Shown: positions 54,122 through 63,396 of the stretch, one piece after another | How the letters are laid out: each line of letters starts with the position of its first letter | Numbering within the stretch: the stretch's first letter is position 1 | Source of the DNA: Alloalcanivorax marinus | Lineage (GTDB): Bacteria > Pseudomonadota > Gammaproteobacteria > Pseudomonadales > Alcanivoracaceae | Reading direction: 5' to 3' | Assembly (NCBI RefSeq): GCF_016785095.1 | Contig: NZ_JAEKJB010000008.1 | Span: forward strand, 496,001 to 560,000 | DNA: 64,000 bases | Notes under the pieces: generated by a model | What the model was told of the DNA's origin: nothing | The model's input: the letters and a program-made list of their open reading frames with translations, nothing else | Database searches by the model: none | Made by a program: the position numbers and the translations under genes

Positions 54122-56227
54122 CTAGAAGCGGTAGCGGACGTCGCCAAGAATCATGCGGCGCTCGCCATAACCACAGTCATAGACCTGATCGGCGTATTCA
54201 CCCCGACACCAGGACACGTACTCTTTATCGGCCAGGTTCTTACCGGTGATGGAGAAGTCCCAGGGGCCGGTGGCATAACCGATCATGGCATCGTAAAGCG
54301 TCACGGAAGGCACTTCCGGCCCCGGGCCGGTCCCGTAGTCGTAGCCCACCGTGGAGCCCTGGTAACGCACGCCGGCACCAAAGCGCAGACCACTTTCCAT
54401 CTCGTACTTGGTCCAGGCCGAGGCCACTTCCTCCGCCACGAACGGCAGGCGTTTGCCGGTGGTATCCTGCTGGGCGTCCAGCTTGGTGTAGTTAGCGAGC
54501 AAACTGAGATTACCGAACTGCTTCTTCACGCCAATTTCCCAACCGTCCACGGTGGCGCCGGTCTGGTCCACCTCTTGCGGGGTAGCCCCCGCGATCACCC
54601 GGTTGGTCTCCTCGATGTCGAACCAGGCGGCGGTGACCGCCAGCCCCAGCTCCTCGGACAGGTATTTGATCCCCGCTTCGCGCTGCTCACCAGTGGTCGG
54701 GTCCAGCGTCTGGCCACCGGACACACCCAGGTTGGGAACGAAGGATTCTGAGTAACTGATGTACGGGGAGAGCCCGGAGTCGAAGCGATACATCAGACCA
54801 AGCCGTCCCGTGGTGGCGTGGTCGTCCTTGTCCGTGTCAACGCCGTCGGTACCCAGCTGGGTACTGGTGGTATCGTCATAGCGCAGCGCGCCGGAGACCA
54901 CCACCCGGCCGACTTCCATATGATCAATCAGATAGACGCCGGTCTGCTTCAGTTCATTGTCATCCGCGTCCTCCGGATCGAGCACGGCGTAATTGACGTT
55001 ACCGTAATCCGGGTCATACACGTTGAGGGGCGTACCCACGCCGGAAAAGACGTTGTCCTCGGTCCACAACGCATCCTGACGATCAACGCCAATGGCCAGC
55101 TTATGGCGGGTCGGACCCACCGCGATGTCACCTTTGAGGCGCACATCGAAGTTGGTCACTTCGGTGCCCTTGTCATCCATGTAGATGACACGATTGATGG
55201 TGCCGTCCGCCGCGGGGGCCGCGCCGATCGCCGCCCAATGCTCACGGGTTTCGGTTTCACTCTCGGAGTAACGACCGGTGAACGCGATGCCCCATTGCTC
55301 GTCGATGCGGTGATCCACGAACAAGGTCACTTCGTCACGGCTGCGGTCATAGCGATCCCAGTCCGGCTCGCCGACGAAGGTCTCCGAGCCGATATCGCCA
55401 AGGGGGCCGGGCAGCAGCGTGCCTTCCGCCGGCAGGAACTGCGCCGAGACCGCGCCATTATCCTGCTGGCTGTTCAGCAACAGGCTGATGGTGGTGTCGT
55501 CGGTGGGCAACCAGGTGATTGAGGGCGCGAACAGATAGCCGTCGTCGTCCACATAATCCACCTGGGTACCGCTGTCCCGTTTGAGGGCGACCAACCGGTA
55601 CAGGACCTTGCCGTCCTCCGACAGCGGCCCGGTGATATCCGCTGCCACCTGTTTACGATCGTAGGAGCCCACCTGGGCCCACAGCTCACCTTGACGGTCG
55701 GGCTTGGGTAGCTTGGAAACGGCGTTGATGATGCCGCCCAGCTCCGACTGGCCATACAGCACCGACGACGGCCCCTTGAGCACCTCGATGCTTTCCAGCG
55801 CGTAGATGTTGGGGCGCACGGAATTATAGGAACCGTACAGATAGCGCAGGCCGTCCACATAAAAGGACGGGTTCAGGCCTCGCACCTTGGCGGAGTCGCC
55901 ACGGGTGTCGAAACCGAAATTGCCGCTGTGGACCCCGGGGCTGTACAACAGGGCGTCCTGAATGTTCTTCGCGCCGGTATCCTGCATCAGCTCCTGGCCC
56001 ACCACTTCGATACCAAACGGCTGTTCCTCCGCCGGCACGTCCAGCTTACCCGCCTGCGGGCGTTCATCGGCGGTAATGTAATCGTCGCCCGGGGCCTCGT
56101 CGGCCACTTCCACCGGGGCCAGGGTACCGCTTTGCCGGGCCAGGGAGGCCGGGGCCCAAAGGGCCGCGCAGAGCGCAACGACGGACCCGGCGACCCGGCG
56201 CCCGTCAGGAGAGAAGAAGTCCAGCAT
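54122..56227 (-). CDS. TonB-dependent siderophore receptor
   Basis: 701 residues. Signal peptide to about residue 32 (APASLARQ), no STN domain. The plug has FGIEVVGQELMQDTGAKNIQDAL and VRGLNPSFYVDGLRYL, then LKGPSSVLYGQSELGGIINAVSK, the siderophore-receptor pattern. The barrel ends GDVRYRF. WCRGEYADQVYDCGYGERR near the end contains a Cys pair seen in the FhuA/FpvA/FoxA group. ATG at 56227 was chosen over an upstream TTG. A strong Fur box lies 37-55 bases upstream, so iron limitation should turn it on. Confidence 0.92.
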   Translation of the reverse strand: MLDFFSPDGRRVAGSVVALCAALWAPASLARQSGTLAPVEVADEAPGDDYITADERPQAGKLDVPAEEQPFGIEVVGQELMQDTGAKNIQDALLYSPGVHSGNFGFDTRGDSAKVRGLNPSFYVDGLRYLYGSYNSVRPNIYALESIEVLKGPSSVLYGQSELGGIINAVSKLPKPDRQGELWAQVGSYDRKQVAADITGPLSEDGKVLYRLVALKRDSGTQVDYVDDDGYLFAPSITWLPTDDTTISLLLNSQQDNGAVSAQFLPAEGTLLPGPLGDIGSETFVGEPDWDRYDRSRDEVTLFVDHRIDEQWGIAFTGRYSESETETREHWAAIGAAPAADGTINRVIYMDDKGTEVTNFDVRLKGDIAVGPTRHKLAIGVDRQDALWTEDNVFSGVGTPLNVYDPDYGNVNYAVLDPEDADDNELKQTGVYLIDHMEVGRVVVSGALRYDDTTSTQLGTDGVDTDKDDHATTGRLGLMYRFDSGLSPYISYSESFVPNLGVSGGQTLDPTTGEQREAGIKYLSEELGLAVTAAWFDIEETNRVIAGATPQEVDQTGATVDGWEIGVKKQFGNLSLLANYTKLDAQQDTTGKRLPFVAEEVASAWTKYEMESGLRFGAGVRYQGSTVGYDYGTGPGPEVPSVTLYDAMIGYATGPWDFSITGKNLADKEYVSWCRGEYADQVYDCGYGERRMILGDVRYRF

Positions 56228-56263
56228 GGTCAGGGAGCTCCAGAACAATCAGAATCAGGCAAA

Positions 56264-56282
56264 AGTAATGATAATGGTTCGC
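56264..56282 (-). promoter_or_regulatory. Fur box of the siderophore receptor gene
   Basis: AGTAATGATAATGGTTCGC matches 13 of 19 positions of GATAATGATAATCATTATC, and the following ATTAT extends a further hexamer. It lies in the promoter region of the receptor gene. Confidence 0.8.
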
Positions 56283-56370
56283 ATTATACTTACCAGTTAC
56301 CAATTGTTAAGCCCCGCTCACCTCTCCCCGCTCAGCGATCGAAGGGAGTAAGCTGGGACGGGCGGGCACC

Positions 56371-56399
56371 CTGTCACACCCCTGTCACACCAATGTCAT
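56371..56399 (+). promoter_or_regulatory. Pho box with three direct repeats before ppk
   Basis: CTGTCAC (56371), CTGTCAC (56382) and ATGTCAT (56393) are spaced exactly 11 bases apart, the PhoB half-site arrangement (CTGTCAT plus 4 bases). The last repeat ends 37 bases before the ppk ATG. Phosphate starvation should induce ppk. Confidence 0.85.
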
Positions 56400-56436
56400 G
56401 GAATGGGAGGCCCCGCGCCCGCTTCAGGAAGAGACC

Positions 56437-58524
56437 ATGAACGACATCGCCATCGACCCCAACGCCATCGACCTGAACAATCCGGATTACTACATCAATC
56501 GGGAATTGAGCCTGCTTCAGTTCAATCTGCGGGTGCTGGAGCAGGCGATGGACGAGAACCACCCGCTGATGGAGCGGCTCAACTTCCTGCTGATTTTCTC
56601 TTCCAACATGGATGAATTCTTCGAGATCCGCGTGGCGGGCCTGAAGAACCGGCTGGAGACGGGTACCGGACAGCCCGGCCCGGACGGCATGCTGGCCCAG
56701 GAGATCCTCGACGAAATCGCCCGCGTCACCCATGAGGCGGTGCAGCGCCAGTACCACATTCTTCAGGACATTCTGCTGCCGGCGCTGGCCGAGGAGGGCG
56801 TGCACTTCCTGCGCCGCGAACATTGGACACCCCAGCAGGCGGAGTGGGTGAAGAAGTACTTCCGCGAGCAGGTGTACCCGGTGCTGACACCGATCGCGCT
56901 GGACCCGGCTCACCCCTTCCCGAGGCTGGTGAACAAGAGCCTCAACTTCATCGTGCCCCTGGACGGCAAGGACGCCTTCGGCCGCTCCACGGGCCTGGCC
57001 ATCGTGCCGGCGCCACGTTCATTGCCTCGGCTGATCCGTCTGCCGGAGCACATCTGCGAAAACGGCAACGACAACTTCATCTTTCTGTCGTCGATGATCC
57101 ACGCCCATGTCAGCGATCTGTTCCCCGGCATGTCGTCCACCGGCTGCTACCAGTTCCGGGTGACCCGCAACGCGGACCTGGAGGTGGACGAGGACGTCGA
57201 GGATCTGGCCAGCGCGCTCAAGGGGGAACTGCTGTCGCGCCGCTATGGCGATGAGGTGCGGCTTGAAGTAGCGGACAACTGCCCGCGTCATCTGATCGAC
57301 TACCTGCTGGAGCAATTCGAGCTGACCGAGCAGGACGCCTATGAAGTGAACGGCCCGGTGAACCTGGCGCGCATGTTCACCAGCGTGAACCGGCCACGCC
57401 TGCATTACCCGCCCTTCACGCCTCGCATACCGGCGGCGGTGCGCAAGACCGAGAGCATCTTCGACGCCATTGATCAGGGCGACATTCTGATGCACCACCC
57501 GTTCGAGAGTTTTTCACCGGTGGTCAACCTGCTCGCCGAGGCGGCCCGGGACCCCAGGGTATTGGCGATCAAGCAGACCCTGTACCGCACCGGCACCAAT
57601 TCCGAGATTCTCGACCACCTGGAAACCGCCGCCCGCAACGGCAAGGAAGTGACCGCCGTGGTGGAGCTGCGCGCGCGCTTCGACGAGGAATCCAACATCG
57701 AGGGCGCGCGGCGCCTGCAGGAAGCCGGCGCCATGGTGGTGTACGGGGTGGTGGGCTACAAAACTCACGCCAAGATGCTGCTGGTGGTGCGCCGCGACGG
57801 CGATGGCATCAAGCGCTATGCCCATGTGGGCACCGGCAACTACCACACCAAGACCACCAAGATTTACACGGACTATGGTTTGATGACCGCCGAAAAGGGA
57901 CTCTGCCAGGACGTCCACAAGATCTTTCAGGAGCTCACCGGCATGGGCAAGGCGGCGCGGCTCAAGCAGCTCAAGCACTCGCCGTTCACCCTGCATCCAA
58001 GCCTGATCCAGTGGATCAATTTCGAGACCGAGCAGGCCCGGGCCGGCAAGCCGGCGCGCATCATCGCCAAGTTCAATTCCCTTACCGAGGAGCACATCAT
58101 GCAGGCCCTGTACCGGGCCAGCCAGGCGGGGGTGGAAATCGATCTGATCGTGCGCGGCATCTGCTGCCTGCGGCCGGGCATCCCGGGCCTGTCGGAAAAC
58201 ATCCGCGTGCGCTCCATCATCGGCCGTTTCCTGGAGCACACCCGCATCTACCATTTCCACCACGCCGGCGACGACCTGGTCTACTGCTCCAGCGCCGACT
58301 GGATGGATCGCAACCTGTTCAACCGGGTGGAAACCTGCTTTCCAGTGAACGACCCGGCACTCAAGGCGCAGGTGCTGGAGCAAGGGCTTGGCTTCTATCT
58401 GCGCGACAATGGCCAGGCCTGGCGGCTCAATGCCGACGGCAGCTACAGCCGCGTGCAACCGGCGGAAGGGGAAGCGCCCTTCCTGGCCCAGCAGGCCCTG
58501 CTCAGCGCCCTGGCGGGCGCCTGA
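56437..58524 (+). CDS. ppk: Polyphosphate kinase 1
   Basis: 695 residues. It makes polyphosphate from ATP through a phospho-His intermediate. The N-terminal block [20 protein letters not shown] and [16 protein letters not shown] are PPK1 hallmarks; [15 protein letters not shown] contains the autophosphorylated His, and [13 protein letters not shown] and [15 protein letters not shown] line the active site. ATG at 56437 has AGGAAGAG just before it; an in-frame ATG 39 bases upstream overlaps the Pho box and was rejected. Convergent with ppx. Confidence 0.97.
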   Translation: MNDIAIDPNAIDLNNPDYYINRELSLLQFNLRVLEQAMDENHPLMERLNFLLIFSSNMDEFFEIRVAGLKNRLETGTGQPGPDGMLAQEILDEIARVTHEAVQRQYHILQDILLPALAEEGVHFLRREHWTPQQAEWVKKYFREQVYPVLTPIALDPAHPFPRLVNKSLNFIVPLDGKDAFGRSTGLAIVPAPRSLPRLIRLPEHICENGNDNFIFLSSMIHAHVSDLFPGMSSTGCYQFRVTRNADLEVDEDVEDLASALKGELLSRRYGDEVRLEVADNCPRHLIDYLLEQFELTEQDAYEVNGPVNLARMFTSVNRPRLHYPPFTPRIPAAVRKTESIFDAIDQGDILMHHPFESFSPVVNLLAEAARDPRVLAIKQTLYRTGTNSEILDHLETAARNGKEVTAVVELRARFDEESNIEGARRLQEAGAMVVYGVVGYKTHAKMLLVVRRDGDGIKRYAHVGTGNYHTKTTKIYTDYGLMTAEKGLCQDVHKIFQELTGMGKAARLKQLKHSPFTLHPSLIQWINFETEQARAGKPARIIAKFNSLTEEHIMQALYRASQAGVEIDLIVRGICCLRPGIPGLSENIRVRSIIGRFLEHTRIYHFHHAGDDLVYCSSADWMDRNLFNRVETCFPVNDPALKAQVLEQGLGFYLRDNGQAWRLNADGSYSRVQPAEGEAPFLAQQALLSALAGA

Positions 58525-58537
58525 CGGCCAAACCAGC

Positions 58538-58557
58538 CTGTAGGAGCGGCTCTACAG
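58538..58557. repeat. REP-related hairpin between ppk and ppx
   Basis: CTGTAG and CTACAG form a 6-bp stem around GAGCGGCT. It shares GTAGGAGCGGCT with the REP-like family and contains the ppx stop codon. Confidence 0.7.
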
Positions 58558-60042
58558 CACGGTAAGAGTGTAATCCGCCGCCTGGAAATACTCCTGTTCC
58601 TGCTCCAGATCCGCCTGGGTAAGCGGGTGGTTCTCCAGCCAGCCGGCCGGGAACTCCAGCGTCAGCGCGCGCGGGTCCGCGCTCAGGGTGATCGGCGGCA
58701 CCGGGTCGTCGTTGCGGGCATGGTGCAGGCGGCAGGCGAGCCGCAGGATCAGGCAGAGCCGCAACCAGCGGGCCTGCTCATCTTCCGGCGCCTCGGCCAG
58801 GGACGACAACGGCAGCTTGCGACGGTGGCCACGCACCAGCAACGCCACCGCCTGCTGCTCTTCCCGGGAGAAACCGGGCAGGTCCGAGTGGGTCACCAGA
58901 TAGGCCCCGTGCTTGTGAAACTGGCTGTGTGACACCGCCAACCCCAGTTCATGGAGCAGCGCCCCCCAGCGCAGGGTATCGGCGGCGCCTTCATCGTCCA
59001 GCTCCCAGGCGGCGGCCACCTGGTCGTAGAGCCGGCGGGCGGTAGCGGAGACCCGTTCCGCCTGGGCGCGCTCCACATGGTAGCGGTTGAGAATCGCCTG
59101 GATGCTGCGCTCACGGACGTCCTCATGGCTGAAACGCCCGAGCAGATCGTAAAGCAGCCCCTCGCGCAGGGCACCACCGGACACCTGCATATGGGCGAGA
59201 CCCAATTGCTCGAAAATGCCAAGCAGGATCGCCAGGCCGGGGGCGAAGATCGGCTTGCGATCCTCGCGCAATCCTTTCAGCGAAAGAGCCTCCGCGCTAC
59301 CCGCCTTGATCACCTTGCGGCGTGCTTTCTCCAACCCTTCCAGGGAGACCCCTTCCTGGCTCCAGCCATTCTCCTCGCACACCTGGGCAATCGCCTTGAC
59401 GGTGCCGGAAGCCCCCACCGCCTGGGCCCAGCCGAGCCGGCGATAGTTGGTCTCGATGGATAACACTTCCTGGCGGGCGGCGGTCACCGCCTTGCGGAAA
59501 GCCGCCTCGGTGATGCGCCCGTCGGCGAAGAAACGCTGCCCGTAGCTGACGCATCCCATGTGCAGGGATTCGGTTTCGGCGGCCTCGAAACGCTCGCCGA
59601 TGATCAGCTCCGTGGAACCACCGCCAATGTCCACCACCAGCCGGGTGCCGGCGTCATCGGCCAGGCTGTGGGCCACCCCCAGATAGATCAGGCGCGCCTC
59701 TTCGCGGCCCGCCACCACCTCGATATCGTGGCCCAGCTGAGCCTCCGCGCGAGCGATAAAACGGCTTGAATTACGGGCCATGCGAAGTGTGTTAGTGCCC
59801 ACTACGCGCACATTGCCCTGGGGCACGCCGGCGATCCGCTGAGCGAAGCGGCCCAGGCATTCCAGCGCCCTTTCCTGGGCCGCGGCGTCCAACTGATTAT
59901 CCGGCGTCAGACCGGCGCCGAGCTGCACTTTTTCGGAGAGGCTTTCCAGAATCCGCACCTCGCCCTGGGCCTGGCGGGCCACCACCATGTGGAAGCTGTT
60001 CGACCCCAGATCGATGGCGGCCATGTGTTCGGGTTGTCGCAA
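58552..60042 (-). CDS. ppx: Exopolyphosphatase / guanosine pentaphosphatase
   Basis: 496 residues. It removes phosphate from polyphosphate ends. The sugar-kinase/HSP70 fold is shown by AAIDLGSNSFHMVV (phosphate 1), VVDIGGGSTELIIG (phosphate 2) and ASGTVKAIA. An HD-like C-terminal domain follows (ALLHELGLAVSHSQFHKHG). The start is proposed as TTG at 60042 because AGGAGG sits 6 bases before it; the first ATG, 18 bases downstream at 60024, has no ribosome site. It is convergent with ppk and divergent from trxA. Confidence 0.95.
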   Translation of the reverse strand: MRQPEHMAAIDLGSNSFHMVVARQAQGEVRILESLSEKVQLGAGLTPDNQLDAAAQERALECLGRFAQRIAGVPQGNVRVVGTNTLRMARNSSRFIARAEAQLGHDIEVVAGREEARLIYLGVAHSLADDAGTRLVVDIGGGSTELIIGERFEAAETESLHMGCVSYGQRFFADGRITEAAFRKAVTAARQEVLSIETNYRRLGWAQAVGASGTVKAIAQVCEENGWSQEGVSLEGLEKARRKVIKAGSAEALSLKGLREDRKPIFAPGLAILLGIFEQLGLAHMQVSGGALREGLLYDLLGRFSHEDVRERSIQAILNRYHVERAQAERVSATARRLYDQVAAAWELDDEGAADTLRWGALLHELGLAVSHSQFHKHGAYLVTHSDLPGFSREEQQAVALLVRGHRRKLPLSSLAEAPEDEQARWLRLCLILRLACRLHHARNDDPVPPITLSADPRALTLEFPAGWLENHPLTQADLEQEQEYFQAADYTLTVL

Positions 60043-60210
60043 AACCGTCCTCCTCGGCGGATTCGGCCGGCGCCTCCATAGGCGGCCGCTGTCGGCACCA
60101 TTGCCCGGCGCGCTTGAAATCCGCGCCCCAGACCCTGATATTAATGACCCTCTGCATTGCCATGATCGCATGGCGTGCCCCACATCCCGCGAGCCTAGCA
60201 GGAGATTTCA

Positions 60211-60537
60211 ATGAGCGGCGAGATTATCAACGTGACCGACGCGGATTTCGAGGAGAAAGTCCTGAAAGCCGACGGCCCGGTTCTGGTGGACTACTGGGCG
60301 CCCTGGTGCGGCCCGTGCAAGATGGTGGCGCCGATCCTGGAGGATCTCTCCGGCGAATACGCGGACAAGCTGACCATCGCCAAGCTGAACATCGACGACA
60401 ACCCGGAAACGCCCAAGAAATACGGCGTACGTGGCATCCCCACCCTGACCGTGTTCAAGAACGGCGACGTGGAAGCCACCAAGGTGGGCGCGCTTTCCAA
60501 GTCCCAGCTCACCGCCTTCCTGGACAGCACGCTCTGA
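60211..60537 (+). CDS. trxA: Thioredoxin 1
   Basis: 108 residues. The active site WCGPCK (about 33-38) is preceded by VLVDYWAP, and the cis-Pro loop is [10 protein letters not shown]. It reduces disulfides in cytoplasmic proteins. AGGAG lies 6 bases before the ATG. It precedes rho on the same strand, as in E. coli and Pseudomonas, with a long gap. Confidence 0.98.
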   Translation: MSGEIINVTDADFEEKVLKADGPVLVDYWAPWCGPCKMVAPILEDLSGEYADKLTIAKLNIDDNPETPKKYGVRGIPTLTVFKNGDVEATKVGALSKSQLTAFLDSTL

Positions 60538-60997
60538 ACCGGGACCGGTAACCGGCCCAGCCCCGTGGGGACCAGCGCAAATGGTTGGCTTCACGGGCTG
60601 GACAGCCCCCGAACCCGATGGTACATTCCCGAATCAGCGTATTCGCACCCTCTGGCAGGGATCACCGTTTTGTCCGTTTTGCGCCTTTCCGGCAAACGTC
60701 CTTAACGGGGTAATCACCGCCGCCGGCCCCTGGGAATCAGGCCCCGCCGCACGGTGATTCGCAAGGGTCACATCTTTACTCGTTCCCGTTTGATGCGTCA
60801 GGCCATGTCCGGCCCCCCTTTATTGCTTTGGTAAGGGCCGCCGAAACAGGGCCCAGCGAATGCACGCCATTTTTGGATCCGAAAAACGAATCAATTAGAG
60901 CATCCCGAGGCCCGTCGGCCCGGATGCGCCGGACCATCGAGACACCACCCCATGGTGCATCCCGTCAATTCATTTCTGGACACCCTGTAAAACTCCA
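60538..60997 (+). other. 460-base rho leader region without a gene
   Basis: No convincing protein frame is seen on either strand. The stretch is a little less GC-rich than its surroundings and has several short GC hairpins (for example CCGG-TAA-CCGG just after trxA) plus T-rich and A-rich patches (TTTTTGGATCCGAAAAACG). A long untranslated leader is known for E. coli rho, where Rho ends its own transcript early; the same may hold here. Confidence 0.55.
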
Positions 60998-62257
60998 ATG
61001 AATCTAACCGAACTGAAACAGAAGCCGATCGGCGAACTGCTGGATATTGCCAAGGAACTCGGCCTGGAGAACCTGGCGAGAACCCGCAAACAGGACGTAA
61101 TCTTCTCCATCCTCAAGAAAGCCGCCAAGAACGGCTCCGACATCTACGGCGACGGGGTTCTGGAGATCCTGCAGGACGGGTTCGGTTTCCTCCGCTCCGC
61201 GGAAGGCTCCTACCTGGCCGGCCCGGACGACATCTACGTCTCCCCCAGCCAGATCCGGCGCTTCAACCTGCGCACCGGCGACACCATTTCCGGCAAGATC
61301 CGCCCCCCCAAGGATGGCGAACGCTACTTCGCCATGCTCAAGGTCAACGAGATCAACACCGACCGCCCGGAAAACGCCAAGAACAAGATCCTGTTCGAGA
61401 ACCTGACGCCGCTATTCCCCACGGAACGCTTCGTCATGGAAATCGGCAACGGCTCCACCGAGGACATCACCGCCCGGGTGATCGACCTTGTGGCGCCGAT
61501 CGGCAAAGGGCAGCGCGGCCTGATCGTCGCCCCGCCCAAAGCCGGTAAGACCATGCTCCTGCAGAACATCGCCCACTCCATCGCCCGCAACAATCCCGAA
61601 GCCCACATGATCGTGCTGCTGATCGACGAGCGGCCCGAGGAAGTGACCGAGATGTCACGCACGGTGCGCGGCGAAGTGGTGGCCTCCACCTTCGATGAAC
61701 CGCCGGCCCGCCACGTGCAGGTCGCCGAGATGGTGATCGAGAAAGCCAAGCGGCTGGTGGAGCACAAACAGGACGTGGTGATCCTGCTCGACTCCATCAC
61801 CCGTCTGGCGCGCGCCTACAACACCGTGCAGCCCAGCTCCGGCAAGGTGCTCACCGGTGGTGTCGACGCCCACGCCCTGGAAAAACCCAAGCGCTTCTTC
61901 GGCGCCGCCCGGAACATCGAGGAAGGTGGCAGCCTGACCATCCTCGCCACCGCCCTGGTGGAAACCGGCTCCAAGATGGACGAAGTGATCTACGAGGAGT
62001 TCAAGGGCACCGGCAACATGGAACTGCACCTGGACCGCAAGGTCGCCGAGAAGCGCGTGTTCCCGGCCATGAACATCAAACGCTCCGGCACCCGCCGCGA
62101 AGAGCGCCTGGTCAGCGAGGACGAACTGCAGAAGATGTGGATTCTGCGCAAGGTCCTGCACCCCATGGACGAAATCGGCGCCATGGAATTCCTCATCGAC
62201 CGCATGAAGCAGACCAAGACCAACGCGGAGTTCTTCGACTCCATGAAGCGCAAGTAA
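60998..62257 (+). CDS. rho: Transcription termination factor Rho
   Basis: 419 residues, the same length as E. coli Rho. The N-terminal helix bundle ([28 protein letters not shown] is split by the start) and the cold-shock-like RNA site (GFGFLRS and [19 protein letters not shown]) are followed by the ATPase: Walker [16 protein letters not shown], Walker [16 protein letters not shown]-loop [28 protein letters not shown] in part. It is a hexameric RNA helicase. A strong terminator follows. Confidence 0.99.
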   Translation: MNLTELKQKPIGELLDIAKELGLENLARTRKQDVIFSILKKAAKNGSDIYGDGVLEILQDGFGFLRSAEGSYLAGPDDIYVSPSQIRRFNLRTGDTISGKIRPPKDGERYFAMLKVNEINTDRPENAKNKILFENLTPLFPTERFVMEIGNGSTEDITARVIDLVAPIGKGQRGLIVAPPKAGKTMLLQNIAHSIARNNPEAHMIVLLIDERPEEVTEMSRTVRGEVVASTFDEPPARHVQVAEMVIEKAKRLVEHKQDVVILLDSITRLARAYNTVQPSSGKVLTGGVDAHALEKPKRFFGAARNIEEGGSLTILATALVETGSKMDEVIYEEFKGTGNMELHLDRKVAEKRVFPAMNIKRSGTRREERLVSEDELQKMWILRKVLHPMDEIGAMEFLIDRMKQTKTNAEFFDSMKRK

Positions 62258-62286
62258 CACCAACGGTCTCTCCACAAGACCCCGTA

Positions 62287-62326
62287 ACGCAAAACGCCCC
62301 GGTCATCGCCGGGGCGTTTTGCGTTT
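62287..62326 (+). terminator. Rho-independent terminator after rho
   Basis: ACGCAAAACGCCCCGG (62287-62302) is exactly complementary to 62309-62324 around a 6-base loop. The T-run is within the 3' arm (GCGTTTTGCGTTT), and the A-run in the 5' arm makes it usable from either side. Confidence 0.93.
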
Positions 62327-62354
62327 CAGGCCAACGTCAGAACGTACCGCAACT

Positions 62355-62377
62355 GTAGGAGCGACTTCAGTCGCGAT
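62355..62377 (+). repeat. REP-like hairpin repeat, single copy
   Basis: GTAGGAGCGACTTCAGTCGC, the last copy of the dispersed family in the window, between the rho terminator and the methyltransferase gene end. Confidence 0.75.
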
Positions 62378-62390
62378 AAAGGACGACTTG

Positions 62391-63008
62391 TCAGGCATCA
62401 TCCACCGAAACCCGCCTGTTCCTTTTCCGATACTTCCTTTGGTATCCACGGCGCTGCTTAGTGACCTCATAAAGGACGATCCCGGATGTGGTGGCAAGAT
62501 TAAAGCTCTCGATCATTCCGAACATGGGGATGCTGACGCACAGGATACTGTGCGCAATAGCGGTATCACTGATACCCCGAGACTCATTGCCAAACCAAAC
62601 GGCCAGCTTGTACCACTCAGTAAAGTCCACCTCATCGAGAACGCCATTGTTTCGCCCCTTGACGTGCGGAGAGGTCACGATCGACACAAAGCGATTCTTC
62701 TCCAGGTGCACTATGCAGTCTTCGGTGCTGTCAAAGCGCTTGACGAAACTCCATTTGATAGCTGAAACGGATGTCTGGTTGAGCGCTTTCGTTTCCCGCA
62801 TTTCTTGCCAATCGTCCGGAAGGGCTGACCGGGGATCGATCACGTACACCTTCTCCACACCCAAGGCATTCACGTTGCGAATGACCGTGCCTATATTCCT
62901 GATATCGCTCGGGTCTTCAATCACGGCAATCAAGTTCTTGCAGCGGTCACCTTTTATTTCATCCGCGCGCTTCCGCACCGAACTTTTTTGTTTCTTCTCT
63001 TCCATCAT
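62391..63008 (-). CDS. SpoU/TrmH-family RNA 2'-O-methyltransferase
   Basis: 205 residues. The SPOUT-fold motifs are visible: motif 1 region NLIAVIEDPSDIRNIGTVIRN, motif 2 VWFGNESRGIS and motif 3 CVSIPMFGMIESFNLATTSG. A Lys/Arg-rich N-terminus and tail (KRNRR) suit RNA binding. It methylates a ribose in tRNA or rRNA; the site cannot be told. It is shorter than TrmH (about 230) and its GC content, near 50%, is well below the neighbourhood, so it may have been acquired. It is separated from rho by the terminator and a REP-like repeat. Confidence 0.85.
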   Translation of the reverse strand: MMEEKKQKSSVRKRADEIKGDRCKNLIAVIEDPSDIRNIGTVIRNVNALGVEKVYVIDPRSALPDDWQEMRETKALNQTSVSAIKWSFVKRFDSTEDCIVHLEKNRFVSIVTSPHVKGRNNGVLDEVDFTEWYKLAVWFGNESRGISDTAIAHSILCVSIPMFGMIESFNLATTSGIVLYEVTKQRRGYQRKYRKRNRRVSVDDA

Positions 63009-63033
63009 TTCTGCGCTACCGCTCTCACGTGAT

Positions 63034-63108
63034 GACTAACGCCAGGATAGTACCCTGACCGGGATTCCCGTGGTGCCTTTGGCGAACCCGGCTGCGACCT
63101 TTTTAAGC
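63034..63108 (-). repeat. attC-like imperfect palindrome (candidate)
   Basis: Read on the minus strand it starts GCTTAAA (6/7 to RYYYAAC, overlapping the 62-codon ORF stop) and ends GTTAGTC (6/7 to GTTRRRY), 75 bases in all. Inside, CGGGTTC pairs with GAATCCCG with one extra base, and CGCAG with CTGGCG with one extra base. Size and layout suit an integron attC site, but the L arms are weak. Confidence 0.35.
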
Positions 63109-63291
63109 ACTATCTGGCATCAATCCCATAGGGCCAATCTCGTCAGAGCATGGCCTAAGTTCAAGAACACCTTTATTGGTGATAACCAAATGAAACTCGG
63201 CCGACCAGGAACCATCACAAATATACTTTTCCCTCAGAGAGGGCCAATCTTCCAGCTCGTCCGACACAAATTTAATCACTTTAAGTCGCAC
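63103..63291 (-). CDS. Hypothetical 62-residue protein
   Basis: A GTG-started frame of 62 codons with GAGG about 7 bases upstream. The composition is protein-like (EDWPSLREKYICDGSWSAEF, then FHLVITNKGVLELRP) and unlike the antisense frame. No family recognised. AT-rich like its neighbours and in the same orientation; flanked on both sides by attC-like palindromes, which is how a single-gene integron cassette would look. It could also be the end of a decayed larger gene. Confidence 0.4.
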   Translation of the reverse strand: MRLKVIKFVSDELEDWPSLREKYICDGSWSAEFHLVITNKGVLELRPCSDEIGPMGLMPDSA

Positions 63292-63305
63292 TTAAACCTC
63301 ATAAT

Positions 63306-63394
63306 CCATACCACCCCCGCTAAACGGCGAACGTTAGCGAGCGCAATGGAGGCCACGCTTTTTTGACGGGAACGAATTAAAGCGGCCTTTAGGC
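63306..63394 (-). repeat. attC-like imperfect palindrome (candidate)
   Basis: Read on the minus strand it starts GCCTAAA (6/7 to RYYYAAC), 3 bases after the lipoprotein stop, and ends GGTATGG (4/7 to GTTRRRY). The inner arms CCGCTTTAA and TTTAGCGG pair with an extra base on one side, the layout of attC L sites. AATTCGTTCCC next to the left arm also looks attC-like. Length 89 bases. The right core is degenerate. Confidence 0.4.
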
Positions 63395-63396
63395 AT

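Noticed and set aside
62332..62388. Possible third attC-like site after the methyltransferase gene (GCCTGAC to GTTGGCC on the minus strand)
   Set aside because: The ends fit at 6/7 each, but the inside is a REP-like repeat and the required arm pairing is absent.
63070..63366. 98-codon rightward frame in the AT-rich end
   Set aside because: Overlaps the more protein-like leftward 62-codon frame and both attC-like palindromes; no ribosome site or motif.
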